NCBI GenBank assembly: GCA_963811265.1
Contig: CAWEQS010000018.1
Coordinates: 1-64,000, forward strand
Length of the DNA: 64,000 nucleotides
DNA from: JAOUJD01 sp963811265
Lineage (GTDB): Bacteria > Pseudomonadota > Gammaproteobacteria > Burkholderiales > Burkholderiaceae_F
Direction of reading: 5' to 3'
Below the pieces are notes generated by a model. The model ran no database searches. It had not been told where the DNA came from and saw nothing but the letters and a program-made list of their open reading frames with translations. Numbering within the stretch: position 1 is the stretch's first letter; every line of letters starts with the position of its first letter. The translations under genes and the position numbers were made by a program. This document shows, in pieces, positions 28,666 to 37,677 of this stretch.

Positions 28666-29101
28666 CGGGCGCAACGGTTTCGAAGGCGCGGATCTTCGCG
28701 CGCAGGACGTCGTCGACGCGCCGCGGCGCCTTCGTGGCCGCGTCCACGTACACGTAGACGAGGTCGACCGCCACCAGCAGCGCCTCCGCCTGGCCGCGGC
28801 GGAACATCCCGACGCTGAACTGCAGGCTGCTCCCGCCGATGCGGGCGATGCGCCCGCAGACTTCGAGTTCGTCGTCGTAGAGCGCGGCCGCGCGGTAGTC
28901 GACGGTCGCCTTGCGGACGTAGAGGTCCGAGCCGAGCGGCTCGAAGTCCCCGGGATAGCGCATGCCGACCGCGCGCCAGTACTCGGTGACGCAGACGTCC
29001 GCGTACAGCAGGTAGTGCGCGTTGAACACGACGCCCTGCCGGTCGACCTCGGCCCAGCGGACGCGCAGCGGCATCCGGTGGCGGAAGTCCGCGTAGCTCA
29101 C
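28640..29101 (-). CDS. Acyl-CoA thioesterase (4-hydroxybenzoyl-CoA thioesterase/YbgC type)
   Basis: A 153-residue hotdog-fold thioesterase. RVRWAEVDRQGVVFNAHYL contains the catalytic Asp and the family's first helix; GGSSLQFSVGMFRRGQ is the second half. It hydrolyses an acyl-CoA to free acid and CoA in the cytoplasm. The GTG start at 29101 overlaps the M16 peptidase stop. Its neighbourhood of acyl-CoA enzymes upstream fits a role in relieving CoA sequestration, though the direct neighbour is a peptidase. Confidence 0.88.
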   Translation of the reverse strand: MSYADFRHRMPLRVRWAEVDRQGVVFNAHYLLYADVCVTEYWRAVGMRYPGDFEPLGSDLYVRKATVDYRAAALYDDELEVCGRIARIGGSSLQFSVGMFRRGQAEALLVAVDLVYVYVDAATKAPRRVDDVLRAKIRAFETVAPDESSPGAR

Positions 29102-31826
29102 GGCTTGATTCCCTTCTTCGCGTCGCCGGCGATCACGAAGGTCATGCGGTCCGGGTCGATGTACTTGCGGAACGCGGCGTTGACCTGCTCGGGCGTCAGG
29201 GCCTTCAGGCGATCCTCGAACTGCTTCGAGAACTCGAAGGTGCGGCCGAGGTCGAGATTGCCGACCCACGCGCCGGCCACGATGCCGTCCTGCGAGCGGT
29301 TGACGAGCCGCTCCTGCAGGATGCCCTTCTTCGCGTCCTCGACTTCCTTCGCCGTGAAGCCGTCGCGACGCGCGCGCTCGAGTTCCTCGCGGATCGCCTG
29401 CTCGGCCCGCGCCGCGTTCTGCGGGGCGACGATCGCGCCCAGGCCCCAGGTGGCGACGCGGTTGCGCGAGCCGACGTTGAGGCCCGTGCCGGCGCCATAG
29501 CTCAGGCCGTCCTTCTGCCGCAGCCGCTCGATCAACCGGTTCGACAGGCCGGCCCCGCCGCCGAAGATGTCGTTGGCCAGGGTCAGCGCCGGCGCGTCGG
29601 GGTCGTCGTCGCGCAGCGGGAAATCGAGGCGCGCGCGGATGATCGCGTTCTCCTTGTCCGGGGTGTCGAGCACGATCCTGGCTGGCTTGACTTCGCGGTA
29701 CTCGCGCTCGACTCGCGCAAAGGGCGCCTTCGACGCGAAGCCGGTGAAGAGTTCCTTCACCAGGGCGGCGACCTGGCCGGCGTCGAAGTCGCCGACCACG
29801 GCGACCTCGCCGCGGGCGGTGCCGTAGAAGTCGCCGTGGTAGGCCTGCACCGCGGCGAGCGGAAGCTTCGGCACGGCCTCGATCCGCTCCTTCAGCGGCA
29901 GGTAGTGCCGCGGATCGCCGGGCGGGTACGTGTTGAAGTGGCTCGACATCGCATCGCGCGACAGCGCCTCCGGGTTGTCGAGCTGCGACGACAGCCCGGT
30001 CACGATCTGGCGCTGCAACTGCGCGTACTCGTCGGCCGGGAAGGACGCCTCCTTCATCACGTGCGCGAGCAGCCGCAGCGCGTCCGGCAGGTGCTCGCGG
30101 GTCGTCTGGAACCCGAGCAGGCCGCCGGTCATCTGCAGTCGCGTCATTTCGTCGGCGATCTGCTGGCGCGTCATCTTCGACGTGCCGCGCCCGAGCATGC
30201 TGCCCGCCATCTCGCCCGCCAGCACACGGCCGTTGAGGGTCTTCTCGTCGCCCCAGCGGAAGTTGGTCTGCACGTGCACGGTGTTGCCGCGGTTGCGCTT
30301 CGGCAGCAAGCGCCACCTTGAGGTCCCCGAATGCCAGCCGCTGCGTGCGCTTGTCGATGTTCTCCTGCGAGGGGTCGAACGCCTCCGCCACCGCGGCGGT
30401 GGTGGTCGGCTTGTAGTCGGCGAGTCGCTGCGCGGCCGTCGGCGCGGCGGGCATCTCCGCGCGCTTGGGCGCGTCGTCGGGAAGGTAGGTGCCGACCGTC
30501 CGGTTGTCGCGGACGAAGTAGCGCTGGGCCGCCTCGCTGATCCGCGCCGGCGTCATCTGCGCGAGCTGGTCGCGCGACAGGAAGAACAGCCGCCAGTCGC
30601 CGAGCGCGATGTACTCGGACAGGCCGACGCCGAAGTCCTGCGGATCGGCGAGCGTGCGATCGAACGCGGTGCGCTGCTGCTGCACCTGCCGCTTCAGTTC
30701 CTCGTCGGTGGCGGGGGTCTTCGCGAAGCTGCCCTCGATGGTCTCGATCATCGTCTGCGTCACCGGCTCGATCGGCTCGCCCTTCTTGACGACCGCGCCG
30801 AACAGCACGAAGCCCGGGTCGCGCGCGTCGATCGATCAACGCGAACACCTGCGCCGCCTTGCCCGGCACCACCAGCGCCTGGTGCAGCCGTCCCGCCGGC
30901 GTGTCGCGCGAGGATGTCCGCGGCCAGGGCCGCCGCCATGTAGTCGGGATGCAGCGCCGACGGCAGGCGGTAGCCGACCACCACGATCTGCACCTCGCCC
31001 TTGCGCCGCACGGCGACCGTGCGCTCGCCGTCGTGCGTCGGCTCGGCCGTCCACAGCGCCGGCAGCGCGCGCTTCGGCCGGGGGATCTTGCCGAAGGACT
31101 GCGCGACCCAGTGCGAGCACCTTCTTCTCGTCGAACTTGCCCGCGATCGTCAGCACCGCGTTGTCCGGCTGGTAGTACGTGCGGTAGAACGCCTGCAGGT
31201 TCTCGATGCGGACGTTCTCGATGTCCGAGCGCGCGCCGATCGTCGAGTTGCCGTAGTTGTGCCAGTCGTACATGACCGACTGCATGCGCTTGAGCATCAC
31301 GCGCGTCGGGTCGTTCTCGCCCATCTCGTACTCGTTGCGGACGACCGTCATCTCGCTGTCGAGGTCCTTCTTCGCGATGAAGGAATTCACCATCGCGTCG
31401 GCCGACCAGTCGATGGCCCACTTGAGGTTGTCGTCGCTCGCCTGGAAGGTCGAGTAGTAGTTGGTGCGGTCGAGCCAGGTCGTGCCGTTGTTCTGGAAGC
31501 CCGCGGCGGCTGAACTCCACGTCGGGCTTCGGGAAGTTCTTCGAGCCCTTGAACAGCAGGTGCTCGAGCAGGTGCGCCATGCCGGTCTCGCCGTAGTTCT
31601 CCATGCGCGAACCGACGAGGTAGGTGATGTTGACGGTGGCCGTCGGCTTCGAGGCGTCCGGGTACAGGATGACGCGCAGCCCGTTCGGCAGGCGGTACTC
31701 GGTGACGCCTTCGATCGAGGGTCCGCGCGTCATGCCGCCCGGCAGGGCGGCGTTCTGTGCGGAGGCGAACCCGGCCGCCAGCAGCAGCGTGACAGCGAGG
31801 GCCCAGCGGAGGAAGCGAAGCGGCAT
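29098..31826 (-). CDS. M16 family zinc metallopeptidase, frame broken about five times
   Basis: About 905 residues after repair. The signal peptide is FLRWALAVTLLLAAGFASA. The first M16 domain has the zinc motif HLLEHLLFKGS and EMTVVRNEYEMGENDP. The inactive second domain lies in an intact stretch from about 30309 (FRWGDEKTLNGRVLAGEMAG). Breaks lie near 31510, 31110, 30925, 30832 and 30310; the one at 30832 is a four-base duplication of GATC. It is a secreted or periplasmic insulinase-like peptidase. The downstream thioesterase start overlaps its stop. Confidence 0.84.
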
Positions 31827-31912
31827 GGAGGCTCTTGGTTGGTTGCGGTGAAGTTCGTCGAAAATTCTGCCACGCGGCGCGGGCCGCCCGAGGCAGCGAG
31901 GGATGGGCCGGG

Positions 31913-32800
31913 TCAGCGGCCGATGAAGTCGAAGATGAGTCGCGCGACCTCGTCCGGCTCCTCGTGGGCCAGCCAGTGCGTGGCGCGCGGCAACCGATGG
32001 ACCGTCAGGTCGTCCACCAGTTCCATCAGGCCGTCGAGCAGTGTGACGGGCAACGCAGTGTCCGCCTCGCCCCAGAGTACGAGCGTCGGCACCCGGACGC
32101 GGAAGTCCGCGGGCTTCAGCTGCAGCGCCTTCGCGCCCGGGTCGCCGTCCGTCGGCGGATAGAGCGGCGACGCGCGGTAGTAATTCAGGCCGCCGGTGAG
32201 CCCGCGCGCCCAGACGTCGTGGTACCGGGCCCGGCGTTGCGCCGTGTACCAGGGCGCATCGGCCCGCTGCATGCCGAGGAAGAACTCGTCGAGCCGGATG
32301 AAGTCGTCCTTCGCCAGCGCGCCCTCGGCGCCAGGGGCGCGCAGCCAGTTCATGTAGGCACTCGCCTGCTGCTGCGCAGGACTCGCGGCGAGCTCCCGCG
32401 CGAACGGAACCGGGTGCGGCGAGTTGAGGATCACGAGCTTCGACACGCGCCCGGGTCGCGCGATCGCCCACTGCCACGCGACCGCCCCGCCCCAGTCGTG
32501 CGCGACGACGATCGCGCGGTCGAAGCCCAGGTGCGCGACGAAGCGCTCGAGGTCGCCGACGATCTCGCGCGCCCGATACGCCGCGACCTCCGCCGGCTGG
32601 CTCGACAGGTTGAACCCGCGCAGGTCGGGCGCCACCGCGAAGTGCGTGCCGGCGAAAGAAGGCAGCAGTTCTTCCCACGCGCCCCAGTACTCGGGAAAGC
32701 CGTGCAGGAACAGCACGAGCGGCCGGCTGCGATCGCCGCAGCTCGCGTAGTGCAGCCGGATCCCGTTGCCGAGATCCGCATACTGCCCCGTCGTGATCAC
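31913..32800 (-). CDS. Alpha/beta hydrolase, epoxide hydrolase-like
   Basis: A 295-residue alpha/beta hydrolase. HGFPEYWGAW is the oxyanion-hole motif typical of epoxide hydrolases, the nucleophile elbow is VVAHDWGGAVAW with Asp rather than Ser, and the catalytic His is in RATHWLAHEEP. Asp as nucleophile points to an epoxide hydrolase or haloalkane dehalogenase-type mechanism. Start is GTG at 32800, seven bases after the SDR stop, so it appears to be in the same operon as the reductases and acyl-CoA enzymes upstream. Confidence 0.87.
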   Translation of the reverse strand: MITTGQYADLGNGIRLHYASCGDRSRPLVLFLHGFPEYWGAWEELLPSFAGTHFAVAPDLRGFNLSSQPAEVAAYRAREIVGDLERFVAHLGFDRAIVVAHDWGGAVAWQWAIARPGRVSKLVILNSPHPVPFARELAASPAQQQASAYMNWLRAPGAEGALAKDDFIRLDEFFLGMQRADAPWYTAQRRARYHDVWARGLTGGLNYYRASPLYPPTDGDPGAKALQLKPADFRVRVPTLVLWGEADTALPVTLLDGLMELVDDLTVHRLPRATHWLAHEEPDEVARLIFDFIGR

Positions 32801-32807
32801 CGTCCGA

Positions 32808-33695
32808 TCATCCGGCCGGCGATGCCGGCTTGGCCGACGGCTTGCCGGCGAACGGATCGGCGGGTGCGTCGCCGTGCATGGCTGCCTCGAAGCGCGCCCG
32901 CACGGTCGGAAGAATCTGCGGATGCGTGAACACGTAGAAGCGCTTCTCGCGCACGGCGTCGAACGTCATCTGCGCCACCTGCTCGGCGGTCATGCGGCCG
33001 CTCGACACGGCCTTCTCGGACGCGGCCTGCGCCATCCGCTGCGACGTCGTCGGCGGCGCGGGGTTCGCGAGCGTCTTCGGACGGTTGCGGTGCGAGTCGG
33101 CGATCCCGGTCGGGACGAAGGCGGGGCACAGCGCCGTCACGCCGATCGTCGACCCGGCCAGGCGGAGGTCGTGGTAGAGCGTTTCCGTCAGCGCGACGAC
33201 CGCGTGCTTGGAGACGTTGTAGACGCCCATCAGCGGCGCGGCGAGCCACCCGGCCATCGACGCCGTGTTGACGATGTGGCCCGGCGTGCCGTGGCGGTTG
33301 GCTTCGAGCATCCGCGGCACGAAGTGCTGGATGCCGTGCACCACCCCCATGAGGTTGACCCCGAGCACCCAGTTCCAGTCCTTGTCGGTGTTCTCCCAGA
33401 GGTATCCGCCACCGCCCACGCCCGCGTTGTTCATCAGCAGGTGCACCGGGCCGAACGCCTGGAACGCGCGGTCGGCGAGCCGTGCGACCTGGCCGCTGTC
33501 GGCCACGTCGACCACCTCGCCGACGACCTCGGCGCCCGCGCCGCCCAGTTCGGCGACGACCGCGTCGAGCGCCTCGCGTTGCACGTCCGCCAGCACGAGC
33601 TTCATGCCTTCGCGCGCACCGAACCGCGCGAACTCGCGGCCGAAGCCGCTGCCCGCGCCGGTGATGACCGCCACCTTGCCGTTCAGGTCCTTCAT
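32808..33695 (-). CDS. Short-chain dehydrogenase/reductase
   Basis: A 295-residue classical SDR. The nucleotide site is TGAGSGFG, NNAG is intact, and the catalytic Ser, Tyr and Lys are in NTASMAG and YNVSKHA. The long C-terminal extension (EKRFYVFTHPQILPTVRARFE) is seen in SDRs found in lipid-catabolic clusters. It oxidises or reduces a hydroxyl/carbonyl with NAD(P); substrate unknown. Its ATG overlaps the upstream reductase stop by one base. Confidence 0.9.
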   Translation of the reverse strand: MKDLNGKVAVITGAGSGFGREFARFGAREGMKLVLADVQREALDAVVAELGGAGAEVVGEVVDVADSGQVARLADRAFQAFGPVHLLMNNAGVGGGGYLWENTDKDWNWVLGVNLMGVVHGIQHFVPRMLEANRHGTPGHIVNTASMAGWLAAPLMGVYNVSKHAVVALTETLYHDLRLAGSTIGVTALCPAFVPTGIADSHRNRPKTLANPAPPTTSQRMAQAASEKAVSSGRMTAEQVAQMTFDAVREKRFYVFTHPQILPTVRARFEAAMHGDAPADPFAGKPSAKPASPAG

Positions 33696-34690
33696 CAGAT
33701 CAGCTTCACCAGTTGCTTGCCGAAGTTGGCGCCCTTGAGCATCCCGAGGAAGGCCTGCGGGGCGTTCTCGATGCCGTTTGCGACCGACTCCCTGTACTTG
33801 ACGCGTCCGGTGGCGACGTGGCTGCCGAGTTCCTTCAATGCCGCCGGCCAGACCTCCATGTGCTCGCTGACGATGAAGCCCTTCAGCAGCAGGCGGCTGA
33901 CCAGGAACCAGGCCGGGTTCCTGATCGGGATCGGCGTGCCGTCGTAGCCGGCGATCAGTCCGCACAGCGCGATGCGGCCGAACGCGTTCATCCGCGGCAG
34001 CACCGCGTCCATGATCTCGCCACCGACGTTCTCGAAGTAGCCGTCGACGCCGTCGGGCGCGACTTCCTTCAGCCGCTTGCCGACGTCCTCGGACTTGTAG
34101 TCGATGCACGCGTCGAAGTGCAGCTCCTGCGTGACGTACGCGCATTTCTCGGCGCCGCCGGCGATGCCGATCGCGCGGCAGCCGGCGATCTTGACCAGTT
34201 GGCCGACGACGCTGCCGACCGCGCCGCTCGCCGCCGACACGACGACGGTCTGGCCCTGCGCCGGCTCGATGATCCGGTTCAGCCCGTACCACGCGGTCAC
34301 GCCGGGCATCCCGACCGGTCCCAGGTACGCCGGGAGCGGCACGTGGCGCGTGTCGACCTTGTAGACGCCGGCGCCGTCGGACACGCCGTATTCCTGCCAG
34401 CCGAGGTACGCGACGACCAGGTCGCCCGCCGCGAAGGCCGGGTTGCGCGACTCGACGACTTCGCCGGCCGTTCCGCCCACCATCACGTCGTCGAGCGCCT
34501 GCGACGCGGCGTACGAGCGCCCCTCGTTCATGCGGCCGCGCATATAGGGGTCGAGCGACAACCAGTGGTTGCGCACGAGGATCTGCCCGGGCTCGAGCGA
34601 CGGCACGGGGACTTCCTCGAGACGGAAGTTGGAGGCGGAGGCCGCGCCCTGGGGACGCGAGGCGAGCACGATGCGGCGGTTGGCGGGCAT
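33695..34690 (-). CDS. NADP-dependent oxidoreductase, medium-chain (CurA/leukotriene reductase-like)
   Basis: A 331-residue zinc-free MDR-family reductase. VPSLEPGQILVRNHWLSLDPYMRGRM is typical of the CurA/LTB4 12-hydroxydehydrogenase group, and the Rossmann motif is SAASGAVGSVVGQLVK. These enzymes reduce the double bond of alpha,beta-unsaturated ketones with NADPH. It sits between two SDR genes on the same strand, with a one-base overlap downstream and 27 bases to the gene upstream. Confidence 0.92.
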   Translation of the reverse strand: MPANRRIVLASRPQGAASASNFRLEEVPVPSLEPGQILVRNHWLSLDPYMRGRMNEGRSYAASQALDDVMVGGTAGEVVESRNPAFAAGDLVVAYLGWQEYGVSDGAGVYKVDTRHVPLPAYLGPVGMPGVTAWYGLNRIIEPAQGQTVVVSAASGAVGSVVGQLVKIAGCRAIGIAGGAEKCAYVTQELHFDACIDYKSEDVGKRLKEVAPDGVDGYFENVGGEIMDAVLPRMNAFGRIALCGLIAGYDGTPIPIRNPAWFLVSRLLLKGFIVSEHMEVWPAALKELGSHVATGRVKYRESVANGIENAPQAFLGMLKGANFGKQLVKLI

Positions 34691-34717
34691 GGAGTTCCCT
34701 GCGGTGGTCTCGACGGG

Positions 34718-35494
34718 TCAGTAGGCCGACGCCCCGCCGTCGACGGCGAGGATCTGCCCGGTGATGTGGCGGCCGGCGTCCGACGCGAACAGCAGCGCCG
34801 CGCCCTTCAGGTCTTCGTCGCCGCCGATGCGCTTCAGCGGCGAGTACGCGGCCAGCGCCTCGGCGCCGACCGCACCGATGATTCCCTGCGTCATCTTCGA
34901 CGGAAAGAAGCCGGGCGCGAGCGCGTTGACGTTGATGTTGTGGCGGCCCCACTCGGTGGCGAGCGCGCGCGTGAAGTTCACCAGCGCGCCCTTGCTGGTG
35001 TTGTACGCGATCGTCGACATCGTTCCCGGCGGATTGCCGAACAGGCCGGCGATCGACGCGACGTTGATCACGCGGCCCGAGCGCCGCGGGATCATCGACG
35101 CGCGCCCGATCGCCTGGGTGAGCAGGAACACGGCGCGGATGTTGAGGTTCATCACCTTGTCCCACGCTTCCGGCGGGTAGTCCTCGGCCGGCGCGCCCCA
35201 CGTGGCTCCCGCGTTGTTGACGAGGATGTCGACGTGGCCCATGCGCGCGATCGACTCCTCGGCCAGCCTGGCGACCTGGGCCGGGTCGGACGAGTCGGCG
35301 GCGATCCAGCTGGCCGGGCCGATCTTCGCCAGGCGCTCGACCGCGGCCTCGAGTTCGTCGGCCTTGCGCGCGGAGACGACCACGCGCGCGCCCATCTCCA
35401 GGTATCCCTCGGCGATCTGCAGCCCGAGGCCGCGCGAGCCGCCGGTGACCAGCGCCGTGCGGCCCGTGAGATCGAGCAGTTGCTTCAGCGACAT
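34718..35494 (-). CDS. SDR family oxidoreductase
   Basis: A 258-residue classical SDR. VTGGSRGLGLQIAEGYL is the cofactor site, NNAGATWG and NVASIAG follow, and the active site is YNTSKGA. The C-terminal ITGQILAVDGGASAY is typical of 3-oxoacyl reductase/gluconate dehydrogenase-like SDRs. Exact substrate unknown; in this cluster a 3-hydroxyacyl substrate is plausible. It lies 10 bases after the Dabb gene. Confidence 0.92.
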   Translation of the reverse strand: MSLKQLLDLTGRTALVTGGSRGLGLQIAEGYLEMGARVVVSARKADELEAAVERLAKIGPASWIAADSSDPAQVARLAEESIARMGHVDILVNNAGATWGAPAEDYPPEAWDKVMNLNIRAVFLLTQAIGRASMIPRRSGRVINVASIAGLFGNPPGTMSTIAYNTSKGALVNFTRALATEWGRHNINVNALAPGFFPSKMTQGIIGAVGAEALAAYSPLKRIGGDEDLKGAALLFASDAGRHITGQILAVDGGASAY

Positions 35495-35504
35495 GCGCTT
35501 CCCT

Positions 35505-35807
35505 TCAGGCTTCGTAGTCCATGCACTGGCGCTCGAGGCGCACCGCGCCGATGAACGGTTTCACGGCAACGTGCTTCGGATGGTCCTGGTAGGCGTCGAG
35601 CGCCGCCTTGTCGGCGAACACCGAGTACAGCACGACGTCGTACGTCGCCTCGAGGCCCGGCTGCGCGAGCGCCACCTCGAACTCGACGATGCCAGGCACG
35701 ACGTTCCGGCAGCCGTCGAGCAGCGCCTTCATCTTCGCCGCGTTGGCCGCGCGGCCGGCACCTTCCGCCTGGTCCTTCAGCTTCCACATCACGATGTGCT
35801 TGATCAT
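35505..35807 (-). CDS. Dabb (stress-responsive alpha/beta barrel) domain protein
   Basis: A 100-residue Dabb-domain protein: MIKHIVMWKLKD, VVPGIVEFEVALAQPGLEATYDVVLYSVF, YQDHPKHVAVKPFI. The fold is a dimeric ferredoxin-like barrel; relatives include olivetolic acid cyclase-like and stress proteins. It starts on an ATG overlapping the stop of the acyl-CoA dehydrogenase. Role unknown, possibly binding or cyclising a pathway intermediate. Confidence 0.88.
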   Translation of the reverse strand: MIKHIVMWKLKDQAEGAGRAANAAKMKALLDGCRNVVPGIVEFEVALAQPGLEATYDVVLYSVFADKAALDAYQDHPKHVAVKPFIGAVRLERQCMDYEA

Positions 35808-37670
35808 CAGAACCACTCGTCCTTCATGTCCAGGGTCGTCGTGTCGAGCGCCGCGACGAGGTCGAGCAGCGCGTCGACCTTCGGCAGCTCGTGCACGAAG
35901 AAGTAGCGGCACGCCTGCCACTTGCCGTGATAGAAGTCGCTCGTCCGCGTCGCTGAAGTTCCTCGACGCGGCCAGCGACTGGTCGAGCCAGATCCACGCG
36001 AGCACGACGTGGCCGAACGCCTCCAGGTACGCCGTGGCGTTGGCGAGCGTGCGCGCGGCGTCGCCCGCCGACCACGCCTTGCGCGTCACCTCGCTGACCC
36101 GCCGGACGCGCTCGGTCAGCATGCCGGCCCAGCGCCGCGTGTCCTCGTGCCGGGCCTGCCCTGCCTCGCGGATCGTCTGCTCCATCCACTTGCCGAGCAG
36201 CTCCAGCGCCGCGCCGTCCTGCATCACCACCTTGCGGCCCAGCAGGTCGAGCGCCTGGATGCCGTGCGTGCCCTCGTGGATCGCGTTCAGGCGGTTGTCG
36301 CGGTAGAACTGCTCGACCGGGTAGTCGCGCGTGTAGCCGTAGCCGCCGAGCACCTGGATCGCAAGCGAGTTGCCTTCGACGCACCACTGCGACGGCCAGC
36401 TCTTCGCCACCGGCGTCAGGATGTCGAGCAGCAGCGTCGCGTTGCGGCGCTCGTCATCGGTCGGCGCGGTGTGCTCGTCGTCGACCAGCGAGGCGCACAG
36501 CAGGTTCAGCGCGAGCGCGCCTTCCGCGTATGCCTTCTGCGCGAGCAGCATGCGCCTGACGTCGGCGTGCCCGATGATCGGGATCTGCGGCTGCGCCGGA
36601 TCCTTGCCGGCCGGGCCGACCGGACGGCCCTGCGGACGGTTGCGCGCATAGTCGAGCGAGTGCAGGTAGGCGCCGTAGCCGAGCATCGCCGCTCCGAGCC
36701 CGACGCCGATCCGCGCCTCGTTCATCATGTGGAACATCGCGGCGAGCCCGCGCCCCGGCTCGCCGACCAGGTAGCCGATCGCGCCTTTCCTGCCCTGCGG
36801 CGTGAACCTGCCTTCCCCGAAATTCAGCAGGCAATTGGACGTGCCGCGGAAACCCATCTTGTGGTTCAGGCCCGCGAGCACGACGTCGTTGCGCTCGCCG
36901 ACCGTCACGGTCGAACCGGCGCCTGTCCCCTCGACCGTCACGAGGAACTTCGGCACGACGAACAACGAGATGCCCTTCACGCCCGCGATCGGCCGACCGT
37001 CCGGCCCAGGGATCTTCGCCAGCACGAGATGGACGATGTTCTCCGCGAGGTCGTGCTCGCCCGCGGAGATCCACATCTTGTTGCCGGCGAGCCGGTATTG
37101 GGGCCCGAGCGGCGACTCGCCTTCGTACTCGGCGCGCGTGCTGATGTCCGACAGCGACGAGCCGGCCTGCGGCTCCGACAGGCACATCGTGCCGAAGAAG
37201 CGGCCCGCCAGCTCCGGCCGGACGAAGGCGTCGACCTGCGCGGGCGTGCCGTGCGCGAGCAGCAGGTTCGCGTTGGCGACCGTCAGCAGCGCGTAGCTCG
37301 ACGTGGCGACGTTGGCGCTCTTGAAGCAGGCGAACAACGCCTTGGCGACGACCACCGGCAACTGCATGCCGCCCAGCGCCTCGTCGTGCTCGGCCGACAT
37401 CAGGCCCGCCGCGCTGAACGCGTCGAGCGCCGTCTTGATCTCCGGGATCAGCCGGACCCGCTCGCCGTCGAAGGTCGGCTCATCGAGGTCGCTCTTGCGG
37501 TTGTGGGTCGCGAAGAGGTCCGTGGCGATCTGCTCGGCCGTGTCGAGCGCGGCGTCGAAGGTCTCGCGCGAATGCTCGGCATAGCGGCTGCGCTGGGTCA
37601 GGCGTTCGACGCCGAGCCACTCGTACAGCAGGAACGCGAGGTCGCGGCGGGAGCAGATGAGTTCCGGCAT
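35807..37670 (-). CDS. Acyl-CoA dehydrogenase, DmdC-like, frame broken near end
   Basis: About 620 residues, the long four-domain type with an extra C-terminal domain. FGTMCLSEPQAGSSLSDI is the FAD/substrate region, NKMWISAGEHDLAENIVHLV follows, and the catalytic Glu is in AIHEGTHGIQALDLLGRK. The length and sequence resemble 3-methylmercaptopropionyl-CoA dehydrogenase and related FadE enzymes. Near 35940 one extra base shifts the last about 45 residues (DFYHGKWQACRYFF to DMKDEWF). It introduces the alpha,beta double bond, passing electrons to ETF. It lies seven bases after the fadJ-like gene. Confidence 0.9.
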
Positions 37671-37677
37671 GGCTGCT

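Noticed and set aside
30828..30840. GATCGATC tandem duplication in the M16 peptidase as a possible programmed frameshift
   Set aside because: Other breaks in the same gene are plain single-base indels; a programmed event is unlikely.
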